Source of the DNA: a virus
Reading direction: 5' to 3' (one strand)
Length of the DNA stretch: 59,229 bases
Virus record (IMG/VR): IMGVR_UViG_3300028569_001325
Location: 1-59,229 of that record
Position 1 is the stretch's first letter. Each line of letters opens with the position of its first letter. The notes under the pieces were generated by a model. That model did no database searches, was not told where the DNA came from, and saw only the letters and a program-made list of their open reading frames with translations. This document shows positions 1 through 7,807 of this stretch, piece after piece. A program made the position numbers and the translations under genes.

Positions 1-948
1 CAAAAATTATCTAAAGATCCAGTTAAAGAATCAATAATAAGAAAAATAAGAAGAATGATAATGGAAGACTCAGGAAAAAAATTTGGCGATGACAACTTCA
101 AGCATTGGAAGGACACCTTTACTTTTAAATCTATGGATGAAAAAAATCCAGGACAGTATAAAGAAGTAAAAATTAACATGGAAGATGTTATGGATAGAGT
201 TAATCATTATAGAAAAAAATATGATGAGGACGATTCTTTTGTGAGGGCGGTAATTGATACTCACGAAGATGTTGTTAAAATTATGTTTACAAAAGATTTA
301 GCTCATCTACAAGAAAACTTTAAACCAAAAGGGTTGGTAATAATATTACAACAAATTAGAGAGTCTAGAGGTGAAATGGAAATATGGTCAGTTGCTAGAC
401 CTGCAAATGGGAACTGGTTTTTAGTTAAAGGTGATTACACCCCTAATCAATTGGTTAATATGGATTTAGAAAAAAATGAACCCCAACCAAAAGAAAAGGA
501 AGTTGACTCAAGAACAGAGGACGACTTAAAAAAAAAAGAAGTAACCGCACTACAAAGACTAAAAAATAATGAAAACGATGGTATTGATGAATTACCTAAA
601 CAAGTAAAAGATAAGATAAAAGAAAAGTTATCTAAGGGTTGGACAACCGAAGAACCATTCTTTGCGTTCACTCAGTTTTATGAAATTAGTGAAATTAATA
701 CGGTTTTTAATGATAAAATTAAAATATATAAATTAAAACCTTCTGATGAGTTTTTTAAATCTTTGGTTAGGGAGTCAGCGTCAATTAGACTTAAAAAAGG
801 TTTTTGTAAATCATTAGTTGAGATTAAAGACAAAACGGGGTTGGTTGAACGTCAACAAAAGGTTTTGGATCATTTTGTTAAAAAATGTGAAGATAAGTTC
901 GGTAATATCGAATTAAAAAAATATAGACAATCTAGATTTGATGATTAA
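1..948 (+). CDS. Hypothetical leader-bearing protein, 5' end outside window
   Basis: The reading frame is open from the first base, so the gene probably starts upstream; the first in-window ATGs are at 55 and 61. The residues before and around them (IIRKIRRMIME, then DSG) form a short basic helix ending in I-M-E, like the capsid-targeting leaders of several neighbours, which argues that the ATG at 55 is internal. The rest is a charged soluble protein with a Lys/Glu-rich stretch in the middle and no family I recognise. The next gene's ATG overlaps its end by 8 nt, so the two are likely co-transcribed and translationally coupled. Possible role: internal virion protein; this is inference only. 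Confidence 0.6.
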   Translation, partial: QKLSKDPVKESIIRKIRRMIMEDSGKKFGDDNFKHWKDTFTFKSMDEKNPGQYKEVKINMEDVMDRVNHYRKKYDEDDSFVRAVIDTHEDVVKIMFTKDLAHLQENFKPKGLVIILQQIRESRGEMEIWSVARPANGNWFLVKGDYTPNQLVNMDLEKNEPQPKEKEVDSRTEDDLKKKEVTALQRLKNNENDGIDELPKQVKDKIKEKLSKGWTTEEPFFAFTQFYEISEINTVFNDKIKIYKLKPSDEFFKSLVRESASIRLKKGFCKSLVEIKDKTGLVERQQKVLDHFVKKCEDKFGNIELKKYRQSRFDD

Positions 949-2983
949 AAAAATTAACATATCGGAATCTGAAAGGGAAAAAATTTTAAACCTTCATAAA
1001 GTATTAAAAGAGGCTACCGGATTATCTATTGGAGGTAAAGTTTTAGACCTCAATAGTAATGAACCAATTTTTGACGCTAAAGTCACACTAACTTTGTCAA
1101 ACGCAACAAAGGGTTTGGCAAAAACCGATGAGGATGGTAATTTTAAATTTGATGGTTTAAGTTCGGGTGAGTATGTGGTATCTGGAGATGCAAAATCCAA
1201 AGGATATGTTACTATGAGTAATAGTATAAATTTAGTCGATAAGGACATTTTAGATTTTAAAATTTTATTATCCTCTAAAGTTACTGATTTTCAAGAGATT
1301 AACACAACAGTCACTAAATTAACTGTTTTAGATTTTATATTTATTGGTGCGGACGGTAAAGACATACCTAATGTATCCTATTCTTTATACAATAACAAAA
1401 AGAAACTTATAGGTACTTACACCTCTGAAACAGGTAGAAGTACATTAATGTTTAATTCTTTTGATTACCAAGTTAAAAAAGGTGAAACAATTACGTATCC
1501 AGAAAATAAAGAACGCGGGTATTTTTATAGCCCGGGTAAGTCGTGTGAAGAACAAAAAGAGTTAATCGTTGTTACTAACATAAAAGGATATATTGAAACT
1601 AAACAAAAAATAAATTTCTGTTTAAATAATGGATCATATAGCACTGTAGTTTCAAAAGAAGAGGGTAACATTACCGTTACACCGACAGATAGTGAAACAG
1701 GAATACCAACAAAATATTCAAAACATTTAAATAGTAACGTATTTAAAACTGAACTTTTAACTCCTAAAATATCTGCTAAATTATCAACATTTGATACTAA
1801 CGATAAGATATTACCAAATGTTAAAATAGACGTTTATAAAGATAAAGATAGACAAGTACTTTTCCAATCTTTAGAAACAAACCAAAATGGTGAAACTAAT
1901 TTAAATATTACCACAGGTAATTTTGAATTATTTAACGATGAAAACGATCCTGTTAAAAAAGTAAGACTTTTTTTTGATCTTAGAAAAGATGGGTATAAAC
2001 CAATGTCAGGATATGGAGCCATTAAATATGGGAAAGAGGAGACTTATTCGTGGAACTTGGTACCAATTAAGGTACCAAAAGTTAAAGTACCAAAACCACC
2101 AAAAGAAATTAAAATTGGTGAGTGTAGAAGACTAACTAAAAGTTATCATAGAGATTTAGTATCCATTATAAGAAAAGAAACCACCATATCTGAGTTAGGT
2201 GGTAATGATGTGATAGATGAGAACAGAAATCAAGTACAGTGGTGTTTTATGCGATACAAAGATAGTTACTCAGAAAATATGAAAAAACTAATCAATAAAT
2301 TAACTAACGTACCACCATACTTAGATATTTTTGAACTTAGGTTTACACTTCAACAACAAAGAGATATTTATAAGGAAAATAGAGATATGAATATAGGACA
2401 AACAATAAGAAAAGTAATCTCTGAGCAGACAGAAAAAAAATCATTATTAAATAAAGAATCAAATATTATTAAAAAAAGACTTCAATTTGTTTTGGAATCA
2501 TCTAATAGAAGATATTTAAAAACAAATCTTTTAAGTGAAAGTAGAGAATTAATTTCAAAGGGTTATGATAGAAAATTAGTTAAAGAAAACTTTTTAGAAA
2601 TTATGAATACTATGAAAGATTCTGGAAAGGATTTTATTAGTGATGTAAAAAATCAATTAGGACAAAAAATTGCAGATACAGTTAAGGATAAACAACAAGA
2701 ACATGAAATGATTTTAACGGCATTTAATGAATTGGATCCACAAGTTATCGAGAGAGCATTTAAAGAGAACCGATCTGACGAATTAAGTGAGATTATTTCA
2801 AAAAAAGCGTTAGAAGATTATAAAAATCAATTTGGAGAAGGTGGAATATTTGGATCTATGGTTGCAAGTGTTGACCCTAACAAATTTAAAACTGAAGTTG
2901 CTAAGTTAGTACAAACGGCAATTGACGCGATTTCCACCGAAATGGACAGTAAAGTCCAAGACGCCGTTGGTGGAGAAGATTAA
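941..2983 (+). CDS. Virion-type protein with carboxypeptidase-regulatory-like Ig domains and a leader
   Basis: 680 aa from ATG 941 (a TTG at 938 in the same frame is less likely). Residues 1-24 form a leader ending in V-L-K-E before Ala25, a fit to a T4-type prohead protease site. Residues about 27-108 resemble the carboxypeptidase regulatory-like beta-sandwich (GGKVLDLNSNEPIFDAKVTL..., with a D-E-D-G-N-F-K-F turn). Two further Ig-like units of the same flavour follow at about 120-190 and 275-355. After a KVPKVKVPKPPK linker comes an alpha-helical C-terminal third. That third opens with Met483 followed by a second leader-like helix ending I-S-E at residue 495. Likely a structural or internal head protein; function not known. 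Confidence 0.6.
   Translation: MIKKINISESEREKILNLHKVLKEATGLSIGGKVLDLNSNEPIFDAKVTLTLSNATKGLAKTDEDGNFKFDGLSSGEYVVSGDAKSKGYVTMSNSINLVDKDILDFKILLSSKVTDFQEINTTVTKLTVLDFIFIGADGKDIPNVSYSLYNNKKKLIGTYTSETGRSTLMFNSFDYQVKKGETITYPENKERGYFYSPGKSCEEQKELIVVTNIKGYIETKQKINFCLNNGSYSTVVSKEEGNITVTPTDSETGIPTKYSKHLNSNVFKTELLTPKISAKLSTFDTNDKILPNVKIDVYKDKDRQVLFQSLETNQNGETNLNITTGNFELFNDENDPVKKVRLFFDLRKDGYKPMSGYGAIKYGKEETYSWNLVPIKVPKVKVPKPPKEIKIGECRRLTKSYHRDLVSIIRKETTISELGGNDVIDENRNQVQWCFMRYKDSYSENMKKLINKLTNVPPYLDIFELRFTLQQQRDIYKENRDMNIGQTIRKVISEQTEKKSLLNKESNIIKKRLQFVLESSNRRYLKTNLLSESRELISKGYDRKLVKENFLEIMNTMKDSGKDFISDVKNQLGQKIADTVKDKQQEHEMILTAFNELDPQVIERAFKENRSDELSEIISKKALEDYKNQFGEGGIFGSMVASVDPNKFKTEVAKLVQTAIDAISTEMDSKVQDAVGGED
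2365..2371 (+). promoter_or_regulatory. TATTTAT element inside the preceding gene
   Basis: The core TATTTAT lies in coding sequence (Asp-Ile-Tyr-Lys) and stands 15 nt before an in-frame ATG at 2387. That is the spacing seen in front of stand-alone genes in this window. Confidence 0.4.
2387..2983 (+). CDS. Possible nested gene: in-frame internal start with its own leader
   Basis: Starting at Met483 of the 680-aa protein, this frame would give a 198-aa helical protein whose first 13 residues (MNIGQTIRKVISE, then Gln) look like the capsid-targeting leaders of neighbours. A TATTTAT element precedes it at normal spacing. Either the helical domain is also made as a separate protein, or two formerly separate genes were fused and the precursor is cut at both I/L-x-E sites. 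The remaining helices carry Lys/Glu-rich segments; no known family. Confidence 0.35.
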   Translation: MNIGQTIRKVISEQTEKKSLLNKESNIIKKRLQFVLESSNRRYLKTNLLSESRELISKGYDRKLVKENFLEIMNTMKDSGKDFISDVKNQLGQKIADTVKDKQQEHEMILTAFNELDPQVIERAFKENRSDELSEIISKKALEDYKNQFGEGGIFGSMVASVDPNKFKTEVAKLVQTAIDAISTEMDSKVQDAVGGED

Positions 2984-3065
2984 AAAAACGGCTTTATTTA
3001 GGAATCAAGAGGTAGTTCTCTTTTTTCATAAACCTTAAAGTAAGGGAGGTGTTCTAAAATCTAAG

Positions 3066-3095
3066 AAAGGTATCCGAAAGGATACCTTTTCTTTT
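3066..3095 (+). terminator. Intrinsic terminator
   Basis: A perfect 10-bp stem (AAAGGTATCC / GGATACCTTT) closed by a GAAA tetraloop and followed by a T-rich tract. It ends the transcription unit that covers the first two genes. Confidence 0.85.
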
Positions 3096-3102
3096 ATACA
3101 GG

Positions 3103-3109
3103 TATTTAT
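3103..3109 (+). promoter_or_regulatory. TATTTAT late-promoter candidate
   Basis: Core 4 nt before the ATG at 3114. The flanks extend it to the palindrome TATTTATAAATA. It lies just behind the terminator, as a new transcription start should. Confidence 0.55.
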
Positions 3110-3113
3110 AAAT

Positions 3114-3467
3114 ATGGAATTTTTTATAAGAAAAAAGGCAACCTTACCCATATTAGAAGTTGACATCATTAAAGATGGTAGATTAGATTATAACCATAAA
3201 TTAAATCTAAGTGGAGCGACTATTACATTTTCTATGAGAGATGTTGATACGGGATTTTATAAAGTAACAAATGGGGTTTGTACATACTCAGTTGAAAACG
3301 AATCTGTTTACTACCAATTAACCAAACGAAACACCTCAAAGGTAGGTAGATTCGAGGGTGAGTTTAATATAACAACTTCTCAAGGGTTAATTATTTTACC
3401 TCTGAGAGATAGATTATATATTAACGTTATAGACTCATTTGTGGATTCAGAATTCTGTTGTAGGTAG
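3114..3467 (+). CDS. Small beta-rich protein, baseplate-upper-protein-like
   Basis: 117 aa, with no leader or membrane segment. The layout (MEFFIRKKATLPILEVDIIKDGRLDY..., then G-A-T-I-T-F-S-M-R-D, then a repeated strand pattern with G-R-F-E-G-E-F) resembles the Ig-like N-terminal domain of phage baseplate upper proteins (BppU-like), which describe a polynomial of strands around 'titFsmrd'. That points to a small structural or tail-associated protein. The 3' end overlaps the convergent minus-strand gene by 41 bp. The family match is from memory of the pattern and not certain. Confidence 0.5.
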   Translation: MEFFIRKKATLPILEVDIIKDGRLDYNHKLNLSGATITFSMRDVDTGFYKVTNGVCTYSVENESVYYQLTKRNTSKVGRFEGEFNITTSQGLIILPLRDRLYINVIDSFVDSEFCCR

Positions 3468-3945
3468 AAGGTGTAAAATAAATTCTTTCTTTAGTTCCCA
3501 CAATTTGTTTATACCACAACCCATCACCATCCATCCACACGTATGGGTCTTCAGGATTATCAGTCCACCCCTGTTTTGTATAACATTCAAAATCTTTACG
3601 TAAAAGGTTTGATCTGTGAGACGAATGGAACTCTTCGTTACCCAACCAATGAGGTAAAACAAACTCACCTTCAATTGTTTCATACTCCATTGTGTTCTTA
3701 AATCCACGATCTTTCCACACGTCAATACAATCGTTATAATATTGTTTAAGAGCGTTTACGTAGTCTCTCCACATCACAGAACAAGGGTGAGATGTCCAAC
3801 CTTTATACGGTTGTCCATTCTTTTTTGGTCTACCTGTGATTGCTGAGATAATTTGGTAAGCTTCGACACGTTGTTTACCTAAACGTTTGTTATCAAGAGA
3901 CTCTAATGATTTTCTAAAATCGGAATAAGGAAGGAATGTTTGCAT
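3427..3945 (-). CDS. Pyrimidine dimer DNA glycosylase-like protein (Pyr_excise family)
   Basis: 172 aa from the ATG at 3945; a longer frame to 4056 exists but its hydrophobic extra part overlaps the promoter. The N-terminus MQTFLPYSDFRKSLESLDNK followed by RLGKQRVEA matches the protein group commonly annotated as pyrimidine dimer DNA glycosylase / endonuclease V (Pfam Pyr_excise), with later G-W-x-x-H-P and M-W-R-D-Y blocks also typical. If right, it would repair UV damage in phage DNA by base excision. It is a lone minus-strand gene with a well-formed host-type promoter just ahead of the start. The annotation of that group is itself largely by similarity. Confidence 0.6.
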   Translation of the reverse strand: MQTFLPYSDFRKSLESLDNKRLGKQRVEAYQIISAITGRPKKNGQPYKGWTSHPCSVMWRDYVNALKQYYNDCIDVWKDRGFKNTMEYETIEGEFVLPHWLGNEEFHSSHRSNLLRKDFECYTKQGWTDNPEDPYVWMDGDGLWYKQIVGTKERIYFTPSTYNRILNPQMSL

Positions 3946-3950
3946 ATATA

Positions 3951-3982
3951 CAAATATAGATATATTTATTAATGACACAAAA
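3951..3982 (-). promoter_or_regulatory. Bacteroidota-type promoter for the glycosylase-like gene
   Basis: Read on the minus strand: TTTTG (3982-3978), 19 nt, TATATTTG (3958-3951). This fits the Bacteroidota consensus TTTG-N19-21-TAnnTTTG. The start codon lies only 5 nt further on, so the mRNA would be leaderless or nearly so. Confidence 0.7.
3963..3969 (+). promoter_or_regulatory. TATTTAT late-promoter candidate
   Basis: Core 19 nt before the ATG at 3989. It lies inside the spacer of the oppositely directed host-type promoter, so the two signals overlap on opposite strands. Confidence 0.5.
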
Positions 3983-3988
3983 TTTTTT

Positions 3989-5269
3989 ATGAAAATAATT
4001 CTTACAGAAAAACAAATTAAAGAACTAAATAATGAGATTAGTAGAACTAAAACCAATAATAGTATTATTGAAGAAATTAGTTTTATTAAAAAAGTCTTAT
4101 TTTCCTATGTTAACTCATCACAACAATCAGATAAAGAAAAATTATTATTTGTTGAGAACTATATAAATGAGATAAATAACAAATTAAAAATAAGTAACAA
4201 TCTATTTGAGGTAAAAAAAGGTAATGTTCATATTAATGAACAAACTGTAAAAAACAAAATAAAAAACTCATTTACCTTAATTGAAAGTAGGGTAAGTAAT
4301 CTTGGACTAATTAAAGAAGCTGGTGAAGTTGTAAATCCTATAGAACAAATTGATTTTGGACAACAAACACCTGAAACAGTCGAATTGGATGCTGAGATTG
4401 CGTCAGATAATGATGCTAACGAGTTCTGGACCCAATGTGGGATGACTCCACCAAACCCCAACGAAACTACAGAAAAACTAATAGAAAAGTGTAAAACAAT
4501 TATAATAAAAAATCAACCATTTTATAGAAACGCACTTGAAAGGGGTTGGGATAATCTTAAAGAATCTGGATTATTGATGAGTGGTGCTACCGCTGCCGCT
4601 AAATATTTTGGATTTAAACTAAAAGAAAAAAAAGAAGAGAAGGAAGGGGCAAAACCGGCTGAAGGTAATAAATTTTTAAATTGGATTAAACAATTTAAAT
4701 GGTCGGCGTTTTTTGAAGGGATGAGAAACGTACTACAAAGTTCTGGAGGACAATTAATACAAAAATTTCTTACATCAACAGGGGTGGGGGCTATTGGTGT
4801 TACCGCAGCTTGGGGTATTATTACTCTTTATGATGTATGGAATTTAATAAAGGGTACAGGTAATTGGTTTAACTTAATTATAGATGTAATATCAATTGCC
4901 AGTGGTGGTTGGGTAGGTAATAAATTATCTGCATTAAAAAATATGGTAGCAAACAACATTGATGATGTCGTTAAAGTGATTTCTAAAAATAAAACTGTGA
5001 GGGCACTAATAAAACCACTTTTAAAACAAATCTCAAATTTAGATAGTTGGTTAAAGAGTACAATGGAATGGGCGAAGAAAAAGATAAAGGCTGATTGGTT
5101 GGGTGAAGCTGGAAGTGGTGTGAGTATGGTGACTACTGATTTATCTTCAAAATTAGAGACAGAAATAACAAATGCGGAAAATGAAGAAAAAACTGAAACT
5201 CCCCCACCTGTAAATTCAACTCCCCCACCTGTAAATTCAACTCCCCCACCTGTAAATTCAAAGACATAA
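3989..5269 (+). CDS. Internal-virion-like protein with hydrophobic core and Pro-rich tail
   Basis: 426 aa. It begins MKIILTEKQIKELNNEI, sharing the I-x-LTE opening of other leader proteins here. Several L/I-x-E sites follow, the best being G-L-I-K-E before Ala111, so a propeptide of about 110 residues is possible. The middle (about 195-330) has helices rich in Gly/Ala and hydrophobics (GVGAIGVTAAWGIITLYDVW) that could cross or insert in a membrane. The C-terminus holds three tandem TPPPVNS repeats encoded by 21-bp repeats. The next gene starts with the same kind of Pro-rich linker, so the two products may work together, for example as ejected head proteins. No known family. Confidence 0.6.
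   Translation: MKIILTEKQIKELNNEISRTKTNNSIIEEISFIKKVLFSYVNSSQQSDKEKLLFVENYINEINNKLKISNNLFEVKKGNVHINEQTVKNKIKNSFTLIESRVSNLGLIKEAGEVVNPIEQIDFGQQTPETVELDAEIASDNDANEFWTQCGMTPPNPNETTEKLIEKCKTIIIKNQPFYRNALERGWDNLKESGLLMSGATAAAKYFGFKLKEKKEEKEGAKPAEGNKFLNWIKQFKWSAFFEGMRNVLQSSGGQLIQKFLTSTGVGAIGVTAAWGIITLYDVWNLIKGTGNWFNLIIDVISIASGGWVGNKLSALKNMVANNIDDVVKVISKNKTVRALIKPLLKQISNLDSWLKSTMEWAKKKIKADWLGEAGSGVSMVTTDLSSKLETEITNAENEEKTETPPPVNSTPPPVNSTPPPVNSKT
5198..5260 (+). repeat. Three 21-bp tandem repeats
   Basis: Three identical copies of ACT CCC CCA CCT GTA AAT TCA in frame, encoding TPPPVNS each time. Identity at the DNA level suggests recent slippage or expansion. Confidence 0.9.
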
Positions 5270-5292
5270 ATGTATTTTTTTAAAAAATGATA

Positions 5293-5299
5293 TATTTAT
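5293..5299 (+). promoter_or_regulatory. TATTTAT late-promoter candidate
   Basis: Core 15 nt before the ATG at 5315 (18 nt before the alternative ATG at 5318). Confidence 0.55.
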
Positions 5300-5314
5300 A
5301 TTAAAAATATTATA

Positions 5315-6109
5315 ATGATGAAAAATAAATTGTACTTAGAAAGATTAATTAAAAAAGCATTAATGGAGCAAAATGAAACGGGTGGTCCGCCACCTGTAAA
5401 ACCCGGAACCCCACCACCAGTATCAAGTACTCCCGAAGCTAGCTACTACGTAAGTATTGGGGGGAAAGATAGTGATCAAAAACAATATACCCCAACACAG
5501 ATGAAAAGTATGAATTTATCTGGGGAGGACAAAGTTTGGAAAACCGGTTATTCTGATTGGAAACCAATTAAAGATGTTCCTGAATTAAGTAGTGTTATTT
5601 CAGCATCGCCAGATAAACAAGCATCACCACAACAAAATACAACAACACAAACCACAGAAGAGAAACAAGTTGAGACTTTTTTTAATTACTGCCCAAAAAT
5701 CAAAGGTTTATTAGATCAGGCGGCTAAAAAAATATTAGATTTAACCAACCAAGAGATTAATTCTGCAGAATCAGTAGAGAAAGCTGAAGAAATACGAAAC
5801 AATGCATTTGAAAAAATGGGTGCCGATAATAAAAAAAATCTTGTTCATTGTAAATCAGAATTAAAAGGTTCGGGGAGAGGTGATATTCAACAAATACTTG
5901 CAAAATTTGAACCTGCAATTAAAACATTACTGAATAAAACCGCTGCTGATTTAGGTAAAAAGGCATTATCTGGTGGTGTTAATTTATTGGTTGGGTTGGT
6001 AACTAAAAAAATTGGTGGTGTATCAAACGCTGTTTCAGAAAGTTTAATTAAAAAGAACACAAAAAACCACTTAATTGAGGTTTACAATAGAAAAAATAGA
6101 AGAAGATAA
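5315..6109 (+). CDS. Leader-bearing protein with GYF_2 (DUF4339-like) domain
   Basis: 264 aa; two adjacent ATGs at 5315 and 5318. The leader (YLERLIKKALME, then Gln) ends in L-M-E, a fit to a prohead protease site. A Pro-rich linker (GGPPPVKPGTPPPVSS) follows, then at about residues 43-93 a GYF_2-type domain: YYVSIGGKD..., Q-Y-T-P-x-Q-M, V-W-K-T-G-Y-S-D-W-K-P-I and V-P-E-L. Such domains bind Pro-rich peptides, which is notable because the preceding protein ends in Pro-rich repeats. The C-terminal half is helical with a Gly/Ala-rich hydrophobic segment near 215-240. Probably an internal head protein; the role after injection is unknown. Confidence 0.65.
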   Translation: MMKNKLYLERLIKKALMEQNETGGPPPVKPGTPPPVSSTPEASYYVSIGGKDSDQKQYTPTQMKSMNLSGEDKVWKTGYSDWKPIKDVPELSSVISASPDKQASPQQNTTTQTTEEKQVETFFNYCPKIKGLLDQAAKKILDLTNQEINSAESVEKAEEIRNNAFEKMGADNKKNLVHCKSELKGSGRGDIQQILAKFEPAIKTLLNKTAADLGKKALSGGVNLLVGLVTKKIGGVSNAVSESLIKKNTKNHLIEVYNRKNRRR

Positions 6110-6130
6110 TAAAAATAATAATAAAAAGAA

Positions 6131-6157
6131 AAACCCACTTCAAAAGAGTGGGTTTTT
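6131..6157. terminator. Bidirectional intrinsic terminator
   Basis: A 9-bp stem AAACCCACT (6131-6139) / AGTGGGTTT (6147-6155) with A/T tracts on both sides. It can end the plus-strand GYF_2 gene and the minus-strand tmRNA. Confidence 0.85.
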
Positions 6158-6161
6158 TAAT

Positions 6162-6572
6162 TGGTGGAGGTGCGGAGGCTCGAACTCCGGTCCATAATAT
6201 CCTGTCAGATAAGGACTACACGTTTAGGTTGACATTTTCTAATGTCCCAAAATATTCAATTTTTAACTTGACTGAAAACAAGATTAGTTTGTTCTTCATT
6301 ATCGTAAACCAACAACCAATAAACGACTCGATTTCGGGTTCAGTCGTATTCCACCTTAAAGGACTTCTGTTGCTAGGTTATATGTCCACCGACCCCCGTT
6401 TCCGTGCTTAACTTAAGCTACAGTAACTTGCTCAGTTGCAATTAAACCAACCACTGAAAGGTTATCTAGTACGTTGCCGTATATAAGTGTGAATCAGTTT
6501 TTAAAGAGATTAATTCAGTCTCTACGTGCCCTTATTCCTCAGCCAATACCTGTCAAATCCATAAACACCCCC
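6162..6572 (-). ncRNA. ssrA: Transfer-messenger RNA (tmRNA)
   Basis: A 411-nt RNA on the minus strand. The 5' end GGGGGTG (6572-6566) pairs over 7 bp with CACCTCC (6172-6166) before an encoded CCA (6164-6162). The 5' part reads TTTATGGATTTGACAGG, the tmRNA hallmark. The T arm is CGGAG-TTCGAGC-CTCCG. AATAAGG near the 5' end can pair with CCTTAT near the 3' end (helix P2). A first pseudoknot is visible: stem AGAGA/TCTCT (6523-6519 / 6509-6505) and loop TGAAT (6517-6513) pairing with ATTCA (6494-6490). tmRNA rescues stalled ribosomes and tags the unfinished peptide for proteolysis. A host-type promoter lies upstream and a terminator downstream, so it is an autonomous unit. Confidence 0.95.
6413..6478 (-). 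other. tmRNA tag reading frame, 21 codons
   Basis: Eleven nucleotides after the first pseudoknot a GGC resume codon opens a frame of 21 sense codons ending in TAA. The tag starts GNVLDN and ends EQVTVA. Gly as first residue agrees with Bacteroidota tags, but the length is about twice the usual 8-12 residues and the end is Val-Ala, not the usual Leu-Ala-Ala. The other two frames from this spot stop after 3 and 5 codons. Confidence 0.65.
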
Positions 6573-6603
6573 ATAATTCAAAGAACTTTCGTTTCTATAA
6601 ATA

Positions 6604-6634
6604 CAAAGATAATATATTTGTTTTGATTATTCAA
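6604..6634 (-). promoter_or_regulatory. Bacteroidota-type promoter for the tmRNA
   Basis: Minus strand: TTG (6634-6632), 20 nt, TATCTTTG (6611-6604), placing the transcription start about 25 nt ahead of the mature tmRNA 5' end. Confidence 0.7.
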
Positions 6635-6636
6635 TA

Positions 6637-6643
6637 TATTTAT
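6637..6643 (+). promoter_or_regulatory. TATTTAT late-promoter candidate
   Basis: Core 6 nt before the ATG at 6650 and directly abutting an in-frame ATG at 6644. It is back to back with the tmRNA promoter. Confidence 0.5.
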
Positions 6644-6649
6644 ATGAAT

Positions 6650-7807
6650 ATGTTTAAAAAAAGATTTCTATACGAACAAGAAGAGGAAGTTGAATTAAAT
6701 GATTTTCAAAAAATCCTTGCGCTTAATAAAAGACGAATAAGTCCTTCCGATGTTGAGTTTTATAACTCAGAGGGTGAAGATTTTTCAGATCACATAGATA
6801 TAACTTATGACGGGATATTATTTAATTTTGATGGGTTAAAAGATTTTTTACAGTTCTTTTTTCCTGATTATTATGATGATGGAGAATATGATGCTAGTAC
6901 TTATGAGTGGATGTATGGGGGAAATTATGATTGGTATGACGAGTTTTATAATAGAGCATATGATGATTGGAAAGAGGGATATATAGTTTCTGCAATTAAA
7001 AGTGAGAGTTTAAAAAAATTAAAGGAGATATTCAATTATGTTGTCCCACATATTGGTAAATACATAGAAGAAAAAGAAGGAATATATAGTATTACTGATA
7101 GTTCTGGTGAATTAGCAATCACCAATTTTTTAGGAACTTTAGGGGTTGATGATGAAGTCTCAGAAGCATATATTGATGCACAAGTGGCTGCGGTAAGGGA
7201 TTCTGTTCCTAAATATATTAAAGACAACCACTGTAATTGTTTAACTGATGTCGGTATAGAAAATTATTCTGAAAGACACTGTTTTTGGAAATATGAAATG
7301 GATTGGGGTTCTGCAATTTTATTATTTGCTCGTTTTGGTACTGAAAACGATAAACTTTTAGATTTATTATTTGAAGGAATAAAAAATTCTAACGTTAGTC
7401 ATCTTCCTGAGTCTTACGAAATTCAACATTATTGTTGGGATCAAGACGAGTTTAATAGAACTTACGTTCGTGAATTGGATAGAGTTTTTAATAAACTTGA
7501 AGAAAAACTTGAAGATAGTGATTTATATAATAAAGAATACCTTAAAGTAATTGATAAAGTTTCAAGAATTGGTGGTGTAGATACGTGGATTAAAGCAAAA
7601 AATCAAAAAGTCCAAGTTAAAATTAATAACATTGATCCAGAAACTTTAAAAATAGATTTTAGTGTTACCCAAGGTAATAATTGGGCAGCAAAAAAAGGTA
7701 GGTCAACTATAGACGATATAATTAACCTACTTAATAATGAAAGTATGTATGGTGCTGAGGAATTTAGAGAACACTATTTAAAATTTCTTCAAAAGACGAT
7801 TCTTTAA
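6650..7807 (+). CDS. Acidic hypothetical protein with short leader
   Basis: 385 aa from ATG 6650; ATG 6644 adds two residues and an upstream TTG at 6623 lies before the promoter element. It opens MFKKRFLYE then QEEE, again an L-x-E motif after a short basic segment. The body is acidic and aromatic-rich (runs such as YYDDGEYDASTYEWMYGGNYDWYDEF) and has Cys/His pairs near 190-210 (HCNCLTDVG... RHCFW). No family recognised. The last 30 bp overlap the convergent peptidase gene. Possibly another packaged protein. Confidence 0.55.
   Translation: MFKKRFLYEQEEEVELNDFQKILALNKRRISPSDVEFYNSEGEDFSDHIDITYDGILFNFDGLKDFLQFFFPDYYDDGEYDASTYEWMYGGNYDWYDEFYNRAYDDWKEGYIVSAIKSESLKKLKEIFNYVVPHIGKYIEEKEGIYSITDSSGELAITNFLGTLGVDDEVSEAYIDAQVAAVRDSVPKYIKDNHCNCLTDVGIENYSERHCFWKYEMDWGSAILLFARFGTENDKLLDLLFEGIKNSNVSHLPESYEIQHYCWDQDEFNRTYVRELDRVFNKLEEKLEDSDLYNKEYLKVIDKVSRIGGVDTWIKAKNQKVQVKINNIDPETLKIDFSVTQGNNWAAKKGRSTIDDIINLLNNESMYGAEEFREHYLKFLQKTIL

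Noticed and set aside
3447-3725. 92-codon minus-strand ORF overlapping the glycosylase-like gene
   Set aside because: Other frame of the same region; the 172-aa frame has family motifs and a promoter, this one has neither.
3946-4056. N-terminal hydrophobic extension of the glycosylase-like protein as a signal peptide or anchor
   Set aside because: It overlaps the well-formed promoter and is encoded by sequence that is sense for the neighbouring gene; the family starts at MQTFLPY.
6148-6411. 87-codon plus-strand ORF
   Set aside because: It lies across the 3' half of the tmRNA on the opposite strand and has no homology-like features; the RNA explains the conservation of this stretch.
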